A stretch of DNA of 64,000 bases from the NCBI RefSeq assembly GCF_016624945.1, contig NZ_JACVUI010000003.1:434001-498000 (forward strand), written 5' to 3'. The notes under the pieces are model-generated. The model was not told where the DNA came from. It searched no databases and saw nothing but the letters and a program-made list of their open reading frames with translations. The position numbers and the translations under genes are program-made. The DNA is from Acinetobacter sp. S54. Its GTDB lineage: Bacteria > Pseudomonadota > Gammaproteobacteria > Pseudomonadales > Moraxellaceae. Shown piece by piece: positions 1 to 8,286 of the stretch (its first letter is position 1; the number at the start of each line of letters is the position of its first letter).

Positions 1-241
1 TGCCGCGATTTAAGGCAGCACTTACACAAACTGGTAAACGGATGGAAAGTTTTCGCCATTCGTTTGTTAAATGGCGTTGATCATCGGGAAACCACTGCAA
101 ACCATTTGCAACTTGCACGCCATCTTGGTAAAAGAAAACATGAAGTGTTTCACCTTTTTTGTGAAGTGCTTGAGCTAATTCAAAAGCATGCCATGCATGA
201 ACAGATGTAGGAGCAGAAGTAACTAACAGTAATGTACTCAT
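1..241 (-). CDS. tusD: TusD-like sulfurtransferase subunit, C-terminus cut off by the window edge
   Basis: I translated the edge region by hand. An open frame starts with ATG at 241-239 and runs off the left edge after 80 codons. The protein begins MSTLLLVTSAPTS and has HAFELAQALHKKG, VFFYQDGV and VCVSAALNRG. These follow the DsrE/TusD fold, and the Cys in VCVSAALNRG sits where TusD has its sulfur-carrying cysteine. In E. coli, TusBCD relays persulfide sulfur from TusA to TusE for 2-thiolation of tRNA wobble uridine. tusC and tusB would be expected further left, outside the window. It is divergent from the epimerase gene at 314, with about 70 bp between them. The identification rests on motif memory, not an alignment. 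Confidence 0.82.
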   Translation of the reverse strand, partial: MSTLLLVTSAPTSVHAWHAFELAQALHKKGETLHVFFYQDGVQVANGLQWFPDDQRHLTNEWRKLSIRLPVCVSAALNRG

Positions 242-313
242 TGAAATTTCACTTTGGTCATGAGTCTGGTCAGTGATGGGTCATACACATCGTATTAAGT
301 AGGTAAGTATACA

Positions 314-1321
314 ATGATTTTGGTGACAGGTGGTTTAGGCTTTCTCGGTTCACATATTGCTTTGAGTCTTATGGCTCAAGGTCAAGAAGTTATATTAGTC
401 GATAATCTGGCAAATGCATCATTACAAACACTAGAACGTCTTGAATATATCTCAGGAATGTATGTTCCTTTTGTTAAAGTGGATGTCCGCAATACACCTG
501 CGCTAAATAAAGTGTTTGAGCAATATTCGATAGATGCTGTAATTCATACGGCTGGCTTTAAATCTTTAGAAGAATCCAGATTAAAGCCACTTGAATACTA
601 TAACGATAATGTTAGCTGTATCATGAGTTTATTGCGTTCTATGCAGCGTACAGGTGTACGCAGACTTGTCCATCTCTCTAGTTTGGCCATATATGGGAAG
701 AGTGGAATCGCACTGAGTGAAGATGAGTCTTTTGATTTCAGCTATGATAATCCCTACATCAAATCGCAACAGATGGTTGAAGAAATCATTCGGGATACTG
801 TGAAAACGGATAATGAGTGGCAAGTTGCCATACTTCGTCTTTCAAATGTTGTAGGGGCCTTTGAACACGGCGTTTTAGGCGAAAATGTTGCTCAGCTACC
901 AAAGAATATTGTGCCTTTAGCTTTACAAGTGGCTGCGATGCAACGTGATTCTCTAGAACTACAAAAAAATGTGGACACCAGTGACAAAACTGTCGAACGT
1001 AGTTTTATCCATGTCCTTGATGTCTGTGAAGCAGTATTTGCGAGTTTATACTGGTTAAACAATCAGCATCATTGTTGTGAAAGTTTTAATATCGCTCAAG
1101 ATAATTTAACCTCAATCAGCTCTTTGATTAAAGTTATAAGCGAAGTAACAAACGCACCTATTGAAACGCATGATGCCTTATATACTCATAATGAAATTGC
1201 ACAATTGGGTGCCGATATTTCCAAAGCAGAACAATTATTGAACTGGAAGCCAAAACGTAGTTTAGAAAAAATGATCGAAGACGAATGGCGTTTCTATCAA
1301 AATACATTAAAAGGTCAATAA
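314..1321 (+). CDS. GalE-like NAD-dependent epimerase/dehydratase with altered YxxxK motif
   Basis: Extended SDR protein of 335 aa, close in length to UDP-glucose 4-epimerase (about 338). It has the N-terminal NAD motif VTGGLGFLGSH, VIHTAGFKSLEES and KPLEYYNDNV, as in GalE, and a conserved Ser in HLSSLAIYG (residues 122-123). The usual catalytic YxxxK reads Y148-I-K-S-Q152: the lysine is a glutamine, although the flanking residues (NPY, MVEEII) align well with GalE. The UDP-sugar binding part is recognisable (RLSNVVGA, QVAAMQRDSLE, SFIHVLDV), but the loop before SFIHV is changed. Either the specificity or mechanism has shifted or the enzyme is weak. It is a single gene, not in a gal operon. 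I give no symbol because of the missing lysine. Confidence 0.85.
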   Translation: MILVTGGLGFLGSHIALSLMAQGQEVILVDNLANASLQTLERLEYISGMYVPFVKVDVRNTPALNKVFEQYSIDAVIHTAGFKSLEESRLKPLEYYNDNVSCIMSLLRSMQRTGVRRLVHLSSLAIYGKSGIALSEDESFDFSYDNPYIKSQQMVEEIIRDTVKTDNEWQVAILRLSNVVGAFEHGVLGENVAQLPKNIVPLALQVAAMQRDSLELQKNVDTSDKTVERSFIHVLDVCEAVFASLYWLNNQHHCCESFNIAQDNLTSISSLIKVISEVTNAPIETHDALYTHNEIAQLGADISKAEQLLNWKPKRSLEKMIEDEWRFYQNTLKGQ

Positions 1322-1433
1322 GAAAATGATTCTTATTTACAAAAATGGACAGGTTGATTAGTATCTTGCCACTAGCCAAGCAATTTGATTGCTCCAGCCC
1401 GTATTGTCTTAAACAACATGAATAGAGGTTTTT

Positions 1434-2828
1434 ATGCAAACTCGAATTGAACATGACACCATGGGTGAAGTTGAAGTCCCAAATGATGCACTTTGGGGTG
1501 CCCAGACGCAACGTAGTTTGCAAAACTTTAAGATAGGTCAGGAACGGTTACCTCGCCCAATGATCCGTGCAATGGGTTTGGTTAAGAAAGCTGCAGCAAT
1601 CACCAACGCTGAATTAGCTCAGTTACCTTCGGATTTGAGTCAATATATTGTCGGGGCTGCTGAAGAAGTCATTGCAGGGCAATGGGACTCTCAATTTCCA
1701 TTGGTTGTTTGGCAAACAGGTTCTGGTACTCAAAGTAATATGAACTGTAATGAAGTCATTGCCAATATTGCAAATCAAAAGCTAGGTAATGCTTTAGGTT
1801 CACAGTCACCTGTGCATCCGAATGATCATGTCAATCGTGCGCAGTCTACAAACGATTCATTCCCGACAGCTATTCATGTTGCTGCTTCACTACAGATTAA
1901 TGAGTTATTGATTCCTGCTGTGCAAAGTCTACGCGATACCTTACAAAAAAAATCAGAGGAGTTTGCTGATATTGTAAAAATCGGTCGGACTCATTTACAA
2001 GATGCAACTCCTTTGACTTTAGGTCAGGAATTTAGTGGTTATGTTTCACAGCTTGATCATGGCTTAAAACGCTTACAACAAGCGCTTGAGGGGCTTTATG
2101 AGTTGCCACTTGGGGGTACGGCTGTTGGTACAGGTCTAAATGCTCATCCTGATTATGCGGTCAAAGCTGCACAGCAACTGGCAAATTTAACAGGATTGCC
2201 ATTTATAACTGCTCCAAACAAATTTGAAGCGTTAGCAGGGCGTGATGCTGCTGTATTTGCCTCAGGTGCACTGAAAACTTTGGCAGCAAGTTTAAACAAA
2301 ATTGCCAATGATATTCGTTGGTTAGCGAGTGGCCCACGTTGTGGTTTTGGTGAAATCAGAATTCCTGAAAATGAACCAGGCTCAAGTATCATGCCAGGTA
2401 AAGTCAATCCAACTCAAAGCGAAGCAATGACGATGGTGGTGGCTCAAGTGTTAGGGAATGACACCACCATTAATGTTGCGGGTGCATCGGGGAACTTTGA
2501 GCTAAACGTATTTATGCCTGTGATCGCATTTAATCTCTTACAATCGATTCAATTATTGGGAGATGCGTGTAATAGTTTCAATGAACATTGTGCAGTGGGT
2601 ATCGAGCCAAACAAAGATAAAATCGACTATTTCTTACATAACTCATTGATGCTGGTAACTGCGTTAAATCCTGTTATTGGTTATGAAAATTCTGCCAAAG
2701 TAGCTAAAACTGCTTATAAGGAAAATAAGACCTTAAAACAGGTTGCTGTAGAGTTAGGATTGGTAACCGCTGAACAGTTTGATGAAGTGGTCAAACCTGA
2801 AAAAATGGTCTTTCCTAACGCGAAATAA
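1434..2828 (+). CDS. fumC: Class II fumarate hydratase (fumarase C)
   Basis: 464 aa, the usual length for FumC, which interconverts fumarate and malate in the TCA cycle in the cytosol. Family signatures are in order: [13 protein letters not shown] (about residues 99-111), [35 protein letters not shown], and the superfamily loop [11 protein letters not shown] that carries the catalytic serine. It differs from the aspartase encoded at 44591-46006, which belongs to the same superfamily but has its own signature residues. The ATG at 1434 follows an AGAGG Shine-Dalgarno sequence. It stands alone between the GalE-like gene and a hypothetical gene. Confidence 0.96.
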   Translation: MQTRIEHDTMGEVEVPNDALWGAQTQRSLQNFKIGQERLPRPMIRAMGLVKKAAAITNAELAQLPSDLSQYIVGAAEEVIAGQWDSQFPLVVWQTGSGTQSNMNCNEVIANIANQKLGNALGSQSPVHPNDHVNRAQSTNDSFPTAIHVAASLQINELLIPAVQSLRDTLQKKSEEFADIVKIGRTHLQDATPLTLGQEFSGYVSQLDHGLKRLQQALEGLYELPLGGTAVGTGLNAHPDYAVKAAQQLANLTGLPFITAPNKFEALAGRDAAVFASGALKTLAASLNKIANDIRWLASGPRCGFGEIRIPENEPGSSIMPGKVNPTQSEAMTMVVAQVLGNDTTINVAGASGNFELNVFMPVIAFNLLQSIQLLGDACNSFNEHCAVGIEPNKDKIDYFLHNSLMLVTALNPVIGYENSAKVAKTAYKENKTLKQVAVELGLVTAEQFDEVVKPEKMVFPNAK

Positions 2829-2841
2829 GCCAAAATAAACA

Positions 2842-2907
2842 CATCAGCAGTTTGTATCTAGTCTGGATGTGCGTACAATATATGCCTCTTAATACTGACT
2901 GCTGATG
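2842..2907 (+). repeat. Inverted repeat whose right arm covers a start codon
   Basis: catcagcagt (2842-2851) is the exact reverse complement of actgctgatg (2898-2907), with about 46 nt between them. The right arm includes the ATG at 2905 of the next gene, so pairing in the mRNA would hide that start. There is no T-tract, so a terminator is unlikely. The regulatory role is inference. Confidence 0.45.
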
Positions 2908-3408
2908 AAATTTACTATGCTTGATGTTTATTTGACAGATGTTCAAAAACATATTCAATTCAATGATTATCCCAGTGAACAACCTGTTAAATTTCTAATT
3001 AACCTAAAAAAAATATTTCCAAGTACAGCTGAGTTATTGCTTCCTGTATTGCCTGAAGACAATAATCTGGAAAATGTGACATGGGAATCGACTTCAGCAG
3101 ATTTTGAAATCTTTAAAAAATTGTTGGAAGCATGGGGCATTATTGAATTACGTCTGAATGCCATGACTGCATTTAAGGATAAAGAGTTTGCCAATCAAAT
3201 CGTCAAAAAAGCTCAAATTAAACGTAAGCAGCTTTCTATAAAACACTCCCAGCTTTCATTGGTTGATTTGGACTATATCTTTATACATGAAGTACATAGC
3301 CTGCTAGATGCAGAACTTATTGAAATTGGCGAAAGTTTTTATTTACCGACATTACGCCAAATCTGGAAAAATGAAGTTTCTGAACAAGTTTTATTTAGTA
3401 AGTTTTAA
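2905..3408 (+). CDS. Hypothetical protein, 167 aa
   Basis: I do not recognise this family. The frame is open for 167 codons and looks soluble: no signal peptide or membrane span, and a Lys-rich helix around residues 95-112 (QIVKKAQIKRKQLS). The start is uncertain: ATG 2905 has no good ribosome binding site and lies in an inverted repeat, and an in-frame ATG at 2917 is an alternative. It lies on the same strand as fumC, 76 bp downstream, but the hairpin-rich spacer makes a shared operon doubtful. Confidence 0.65.
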   Translation: MKFTMLDVYLTDVQKHIQFNDYPSEQPVKFLINLKKIFPSTAELLLPVLPEDNNLENVTWESTSADFEIFKKLLEAWGIIELRLNAMTAFKDKEFANQIVKKAQIKRKQLSIKHSQLSLVDLDYIFIHEVHSLLDAELIEIGESFYLPTLRQIWKNEVSEQVLFSKF

Positions 3409-3485
3409 TTATCATTAATAATTCAAAGTATTATTGTATTTTTTCTAATGAAACAATACGACAAAATGGCATAAAAAGTGCTATA

Positions 3486-3517
3486 AAAGAAAATGAAACA
3501 TCGTTTTCATTTTCTTT
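3486..3517 (+). repeat. AT-rich 13-bp perfect hairpin between genes
   Basis: aaagaaaatgaaa (3486-3498) pairs perfectly with tttcattttcttt (3505-3517) across a 6-nt loop. It lies after the hypothetical gene and 33 bp before the nitroreductase start. It is followed by aaaatttt rather than a clean T-run, so it may be a weak terminator or a leader hairpin. Confidence 0.45.
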
Positions 3518-3550
3518 AAAATTTTGTTGCAAATCATCAGGAAAAATACA

Positions 3551-4153
3551 ATGTCGAATACTTTTCTTCCGCTCTTGCAAAATCGTCGTACCATTTATGC
3601 TATTGGTAAAAAACTCTCTCAAACTCCTGAACAGCTCACTGATTTAATTCAGGAAGCAATCCGTCAAAGCCCATCGTCTTTTAACTCACAGTCTTCACGT
3701 GCGGTTATTTTATTAAATGCTGAACACGAAAAATTTTGGAACTTTGTAAAAGAAAAATTACGTGAATATGCAACTGATGATGCAGCCTCTGCTAAAACCA
3801 GTGCAAAAATGGATAGCTTTGCTGCTGGAGTGGGTACGGTTTTATTTTTTGAAGATCAGGACGTGATCAAAGGTTTACAAGAACAATTTACGTCATATGC
3901 AGATAATTTCCCAATATGGGCAGAGCATTCAACTGCAATGGCACAACTCGCAGTTTGGACAGCATTGGCAGCAGAAAATGTGGGTGCTTCTTTACAGCAT
4001 TATAATCCAATTGTAGATGATAAAGTGCACGCAGAATGGGACATTCCAAGCAGTTGGAAACTACGTGCCCAACTCGTATTTGGGTCAATTGAAGCGCCAG
4101 CAGGTGAAAAAGCCTATATTGATGATGCAGTCCGTTTTAAAGTATTTAAATAA
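3551..4153 (+). CDS. Nitroreductase family protein (oxygen-insensitive, YdjA/NfsB-like fold)
   Basis: About 200 aa, typical for a small FMN-dependent NAD(P)H nitroreductase. It begins MSNTFLPLLQNRRTIYAIG; the RRTIYAI element and IQEAIRQSPSSFNSQSSR are the phosphate/FMN-binding start of the family. Later AVWTALAAENVGASLQHY is the conserved dimer and FMN helix. I chose ATG 3551 over the upstream in-frame TTG 3524 because AGGA lies about 10 nt before it and the family motif then begins at the usual distance. The substrate is unknown. It ends just before a bidirectional terminator shared with eptA. Confidence 0.9.
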   Translation: MSNTFLPLLQNRRTIYAIGKKLSQTPEQLTDLIQEAIRQSPSSFNSQSSRAVILLNAEHEKFWNFVKEKLREYATDDAASAKTSAKMDSFAAGVGTVLFFEDQDVIKGLQEQFTSYADNFPIWAEHSTAMAQLAVWTALAAENVGASLQHYNPIVDDKVHAEWDIPSSWKLRAQLVFGSIEAPAGEKAYIDDAVRFKVFK

Positions 4154-4166
4154 AACTCAGCTTCAA

Positions 4167-4203
4167 AAAACCGAATTTAGCGTATGTTAAATTCGGTTTT
4201 TTT
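4167..4203. terminator. Bidirectional rho-independent terminator
   Basis: A 13-bp perfect stem, aaaaccgaattta (4167-4179) with taaattcggtttt (4188-4200). The T-run follows on the plus strand, and an A-run precedes it, giving a T-run on the minus strand. It lies between the convergent nitroreductase and eptA genes. Confidence 0.9.
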
Positions 4204-4213
4204 ATGAGCTACT

Positions 4214-5878
4214 TTAATCCAGTACAGTTTGGCATTGGTTCAATATATTCAATTGGGCATTGATTACACTACTTTGAATATCTAAAAGTGAAAGTAAAGT
4301 TGGAAATAAATTATCCTGACTCAACACTTGATTTTGTTTCGATTTTAAACATTCGATGTGAGCATCATGTTGCATTTTCCAATCATTTGAAAACCACATC
4401 AACATAGGAATATGCGTTTGCTGGGAAGGGGCTAGTGCGTAAACCGTGCCATGTAGATAGATACCATTTTCACCCGTAGATTCGCCATGATCTGATAAAT
4501 ACCAAAGTGCAGATTGATAATGTTTGTTTTTATCAATACTTTGAATAATCTCACTTAAAATATGGTCGGTATAAACGATCGTATTATCGTAACTATTAAT
4601 CAATTTTTGACGATCACAGGTTTGAATTGCACTGGTTTTACAGGTTGGCTGAAACGGAGAAAAATCAGTGGTTGTTCGATTGTAATAGGCGGGACCATGA
4701 CTCCCTCGTTGATGAAGTATAATCAGTTGCGGTGTTTTATCTTTATGTGGGATAGAAGCCAAATAGCGCTGTAAACTGACTAATAAGACATCATCTAGAC
4801 AAAAGCCATCATCACGACAATATTGTTTTTTCAGCGCCTTACTAATTTTAATATTATTAACTCGATCGCAAGCACCTTTACAGCCTGAGTCGTTATCGAT
4901 CCATGTGACTTTATAACCTGCGCGTTGCGCTATATCGAGTAAGCCCTCGCGATGTGCAGCCAGATTTGCGTCATATTGCTCTCTTGTCATGCCCGAAAAC
5001 ATGCAAGGTACGGATACAGCCGTTGCTGTACCGCAGGAAGTCACTTGACTAAAATTAATCAGATTTTCAATTTGACTAAGCTTTGGATTGGTATTCCGCG
5101 AATAACCATTTAATGAAAAACTCTCTGCTCGTGCTGCTTCACCTACCACCAATACCATAAGTTTTGGCTTTGATTGATCTGATTGAGGCAAGAGCATCTT
5201 TGCATCTTTGCCAAAAATAACCAGTGGTTCATGCTTCTCATGCAAATGATGGAAATATTTATAGCTTGAAGTTAATACATTGTCAGGTGAAATAAGTTGT
5301 CGTATATCTTTATGCTGTCGAAATATATTCGTAAAGTTTAAATAATTACTTAATACGAGGATAAGTAAAATAATAAAAGAAATAATAATATAGACTGCTT
5401 TTTGAAGTAGGTTTTTTTTAATAAGGGGATATTCAATTTGAATCAAACAAACAAATATAATAGGTAAAACGACCATTCCCATACACCACAGCGAAAAAGG
5501 AATAGTCATCAGTTGCTTGGTCTCTGCCAGATCGGTTTGTACAACGTTCTGAATTTGTTCAGGCGAGATATATGCACCTAATTGATTGGTAAAATAAGCA
5601 GTCGTACCACCTAAAAAAATTAACACAATGGAAATAGGTTTTGCTGTCCATTTCCAATTTAAAACTTGTAAATATAGATTGTAGTAAGCGACCAAAGAGA
5701 TAGCGACAATTGCTAACCAGATCCATTCAAACCAACCTTGAAATCCTGACAAAGACTGAACATGTCTAAAAAAACAAAAATTCAAGGCAAGCGCTAGCCA
5801 TAACGCAATGATTAAATTAAAACAAGCAAGTGAAACTTTGGGTAGAGATGCTCTGACTTGACGTAGAAAATGCAACAT
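4214..5878 (-). CDS. eptA: Lipid A phosphoethanolamine transferase (EptA/PmrC type)
   Basis: 554 aa integral inner-membrane enzyme that moves phosphoethanolamine from phosphatidylethanolamine to lipid A phosphates at the periplasmic face. About five N-terminal membrane spans (roughly residues 19-36, 52-70, 81-98, 126-148, 162-180) precede a sulfatase-fold periplasmic domain. Metal and nucleophile motifs are visible: VVGEAARAESFSLNGY with Glu247, and SCGTATAVSVPCMFS with Thr284, matching the nucleophile position of EptA/MCR enzymes. LSDHGES and HGT near the C-terminus complete the zinc site. Cysteines spread through the domain fit the family's disulfides. No pmrAB two-component genes are adjacent, unlike the pmrCAB operon of A. 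baumannii, so this is a stand-alone eptA-type copy. Confidence 0.92.
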   Translation of the reverse strand: MLHFLRQVRASLPKVSLACFNLIIALWLALALNFCFFRHVQSLSGFQGWFEWIWLAIVAISLVAYYNLYLQVLNWKWTAKPISIVLIFLGGTTAYFTNQLGAYISPEQIQNVVQTDLAETKQLMTIPFSLWCMGMVVLPIIFVCLIQIEYPLIKKNLLQKAVYIIISFIILLILVLSNYLNFTNIFRQHKDIRQLISPDNVLTSSYKYFHHLHEKHEPLVIFGKDAKMLLPQSDQSKPKLMVLVVGEAARAESFSLNGYSRNTNPKLSQIENLINFSQVTSCGTATAVSVPCMFSGMTREQYDANLAAHREGLLDIAQRAGYKVTWIDNDSGCKGACDRVNNIKISKALKKQYCRDDGFCLDDVLLVSLQRYLASIPHKDKTPQLIILHQRGSHGPAYYNRTTTDFSPFQPTCKTSAIQTCDRQKLINSYDNTIVYTDHILSEIIQSIDKNKHYQSALWYLSDHGESTGENGIYLHGTVYALAPSQQTHIPMLMWFSNDWKMQHDAHIECLKSKQNQVLSQDNLFPTLLSLLDIQSSVINAQLNILNQCQTVLD

Positions 5879-5993
5879 AAATCAGCACCTGATGGGAAGC
5901 AAGCAATTTAAGAAATACATCTTAAATCTATCTTAAACTGAACTTCTTATCATGAATATGGCAGCTTGAACCATGAAGCAAAAACAAAATAGC

Positions 5994-6923
5994 CTAAGCA
6001 AATAAAGCAATTATTTCTTTCTTTAAAAATTGATATCTTAAATTTTCATTCAAATCACTATGATAAAACATCCCGATATTAATGGGAGGAAACTGAAAAG
6101 GTAATTCATGAATCTTTAAATGTTCAGCATAAAAAAGATGTTCTAAAATAGTTTTAGGCAGCGTTAGCATGGCCAGAGGGTTTTGCTCAATAATTTGTAA
6201 CGCAGTGGAGTAATGTTGACATCTCAGAAATATATGCCTAGATATATTGTTATGATTTAAATAAATATCTTCAAGTAAAATACCAGTACGTCGTGATGAA
6301 ACTCCAATATGAGGGGCGGATTGATAAGATTCCTGTGTGATTTCATTTTGTTGGGTACAGATTACATAGCGGTCAGAAACCAAGGGGTTAAAACCAATGT
6401 TTCCACCCATGTTATTTTCAAGATCAATGACAAAGTCCAATTGTTGGGTATTCAGGTCATTTTGAATAGTTTTTCGGTTCAGCTTAATGCTACTAAACTG
6501 AATGTCTGGATCAATTTGCTGGAAATGTTGAATTACTTTAGGAAAAATTAAGGGTTCAATTTCATCATGAATTGCAATTCTTAAAGTTTTAATCAGACTC
6601 GGATCAAAATTTTGCTTTTGTTGACTAATACTTTGAATCGAAAGCAAGGCTGTTCTGACAATAGGATAAATGCGTTCAGCAAACGGCGTGGGTAGCATTT
6701 TATTGCCATGACGCACAAATACTTCATCATTGAGTTGCACCCTTAATCTTTGTAAGGCATGACTGGCAGCAGACTGGCTAATCGATTGACTCAATGCTGC
6801 ACTAGAAATACTTTTTTGTTCAAAAATTGCAACAAACAGTGGATATAAATTGATATCAATGCGATGAAATAAGCCTAATTCCAAAGAATGGTTAAGGTGG
6901 ACTTGGTCATGAATATTATTCAT
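5994..6923 (-). CDS. LysR-family transcriptional regulator
   Basis: 309 aa. The N-terminal winged helix-turn-helix is at about residues 24-85 (NLYPLFVAIFEQKSISSAA, SQSAASHALQRLR, FVRHGNKMLPT), followed by a LysR substrate-binding domain. It is divergent from the acyl-CoA dehydrogenase operon that begins at 7015, with about 90 bp between the starts. By the usual LysR arrangement it probably controls that operon in response to its substrate. The effector is unknown. The start MNNIHDQV gives a longer N-terminal tail than average, so the true start could be a little further in. Confidence 0.88.
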   Translation of the reverse strand: MNNIHDQVHLNHSLELGLFHRIDINLYPLFVAIFEQKSISSAALSQSISQSAASHALQRLRVQLNDEVFVRHGNKMLPTPFAERIYPIVRTALLSIQSISQQKQNFDPSLIKTLRIAIHDEIEPLIFPKVIQHFQQIDPDIQFSSIKLNRKTIQNDLNTQQLDFVIDLENNMGGNIGFNPLVSDRYVICTQQNEITQESYQSAPHIGVSSRRTGILLEDIYLNHNNISRHIFLRCQHYSTALQIIEQNPLAMLTLPKTILEHLFYAEHLKIHELPFQFPPINIGMFYHSDLNENLRYQFLKKEIIALFA

Positions 6924-7014
6924 AGTTTTCTATTCAATAAAATCATTTCATGCATAATAAATTTGAGCGTATGTTCAAGTAAAGTAAAATGACACATCTA
7001 TTAAAGGAATTATC

Positions 7015-8256
7015 ATGTTTGAGCTTTCCGAACGCGCACAGGATTTTATTTCAAGAACAAAAGCGTTTATAGACAATGAAATTGAGCCGATTGAAGCCGA
7101 CTTTTGGCATGAAGTTCACTTGCTTAACCCAGATGGAAACTGGAAAAATTGGACTTGGCCCGCGCAGCTTGAAACTTTAAAAGACAAAGCAAAGCAGGCT
7201 GGGCTTTGGAATATGTTCTTGCCCGATGCTGAATTAGGGGCGGGTTTATCCGTTCAGGAATATGCTCATATTGCAGAGCTTTCAGGACGTAGTTTACTGG
7301 CACCGACCATATTTAATTGTAACGCGCCAGATACTGGCAATATGGAAGTCCTTTGGCGTTATGGTTCTGAGCAACAAAAACAGCAATGGTTAAAACCTTT
7401 ATTAGAAGGAAAAATTCGGTCAGTATTTTGTATGACAGAACCTGCGGTTGCTTCTAGTGATGCTACAAATATGCAAGCTACAGCTGTAGTGGAAGGAAAT
7501 GAAATTGTTCTAAATGGACGTAAATGGTGGTCATCAGGTCTAGGTGATCCAAATGCTAAAATCATCATTTTTATGGCACATACTCCTGACGAAACTAAAG
7601 ATCGTCATCATCAACATTCCATGGTACTTGTACCTATTGATACAAAAGGGGTAACGATTGAACGTATGTTACCTGTATTTGGCGATTATGATGCGCCACA
7701 TGGTCACGGCGAAATCAGTTTTGATCATGTTCGCGTACCTTTAGAGAATTTTATTGGTGGAGCAGGTCAAGGGTTTGAAATTGCTCAAGGTCGGCTGGGG
7801 CCAGGCCGCATCCATCATTGTATGCGTTGTATAGGTGCTGCGGAAAAATCACTCGAACTAATGATTGATCGAGGTATGTCTCGTAAAGCTTTTGGCAAAG
7901 AACTGTTAAAACTCGGAGGTAATCTGGAACGTGTAGCCGAGGCAAGAGTTGCGATTGATCAGGCACGGCTTTTAACCTTATATGCGGCCTATAAAATGGA
8001 TACTTTTGGTAATATGGCTGCTCTCACTGAAATTTCAGCGATTAAAGTGGTTGCACCAAGTGTACTGGAAAAAGTAGTCGATATGGCGATACAGCTACAT
8101 GGCGGTGCAGGGGTTTCTAAAGATACTCCTTTAACAGGATTTTTTGCACAGGCCCGTAGTTTACGTCTGGCCGATGGTCCTGATGAGGTGCATAAAGGCA
8201 TGATTGCTAAACTCGAATTGGCAAAACGTGGTTATAGTACAAAAAAGAAATCCTAA
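7015..8256 (+). CDS. Acyl-CoA dehydrogenase, ACAD10/11-like
   Basis: 413 aa flavoprotein with the three acyl-CoA dehydrogenase domains. FAD/substrate elements are FCMTEPAVASSDATNMQ (around residue 140) and GRKWWSSG; the C-terminal part has LHGGAGVS and LRLADGPDEVH. LRLADGPDEVH and the pairing with an APH-like kinase gene are typical of the ACAD10/ACAD11 type, which handles 4-hydroxyacyl-CoA after phosphorylation of the hydroxyl. AAAGGA precedes the ATG. It is the first gene of a four-gene operon (7015-10859) with a divergent LysR gene. Ordinary straight-chain or branched acyl-CoA oxidation cannot be excluded from the sequence. Confidence 0.9.
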   Translation: MFELSERAQDFISRTKAFIDNEIEPIEADFWHEVHLLNPDGNWKNWTWPAQLETLKDKAKQAGLWNMFLPDAELGAGLSVQEYAHIAELSGRSLLAPTIFNCNAPDTGNMEVLWRYGSEQQKQQWLKPLLEGKIRSVFCMTEPAVASSDATNMQATAVVEGNEIVLNGRKWWSSGLGDPNAKIIIFMAHTPDETKDRHHQHSMVLVPIDTKGVTIERMLPVFGDYDAPHGHGEISFDHVRVPLENFIGGAGQGFEIAQGRLGPGRIHHCMRCIGAAEKSLELMIDRGMSRKAFGKELLKLGGNLERVAEARVAIDQARLLTLYAAYKMDTFGNMAALTEISAIKVVAPSVLEKVVDMAIQLHGGAGVSKDTPLTGFFAQARSLRLADGPDEVHKGMIAKLELAKRGYSTKKKS

Positions 8257-8286
8257 GATTAGACTTAAAGCATTAAAGGAAAATAT

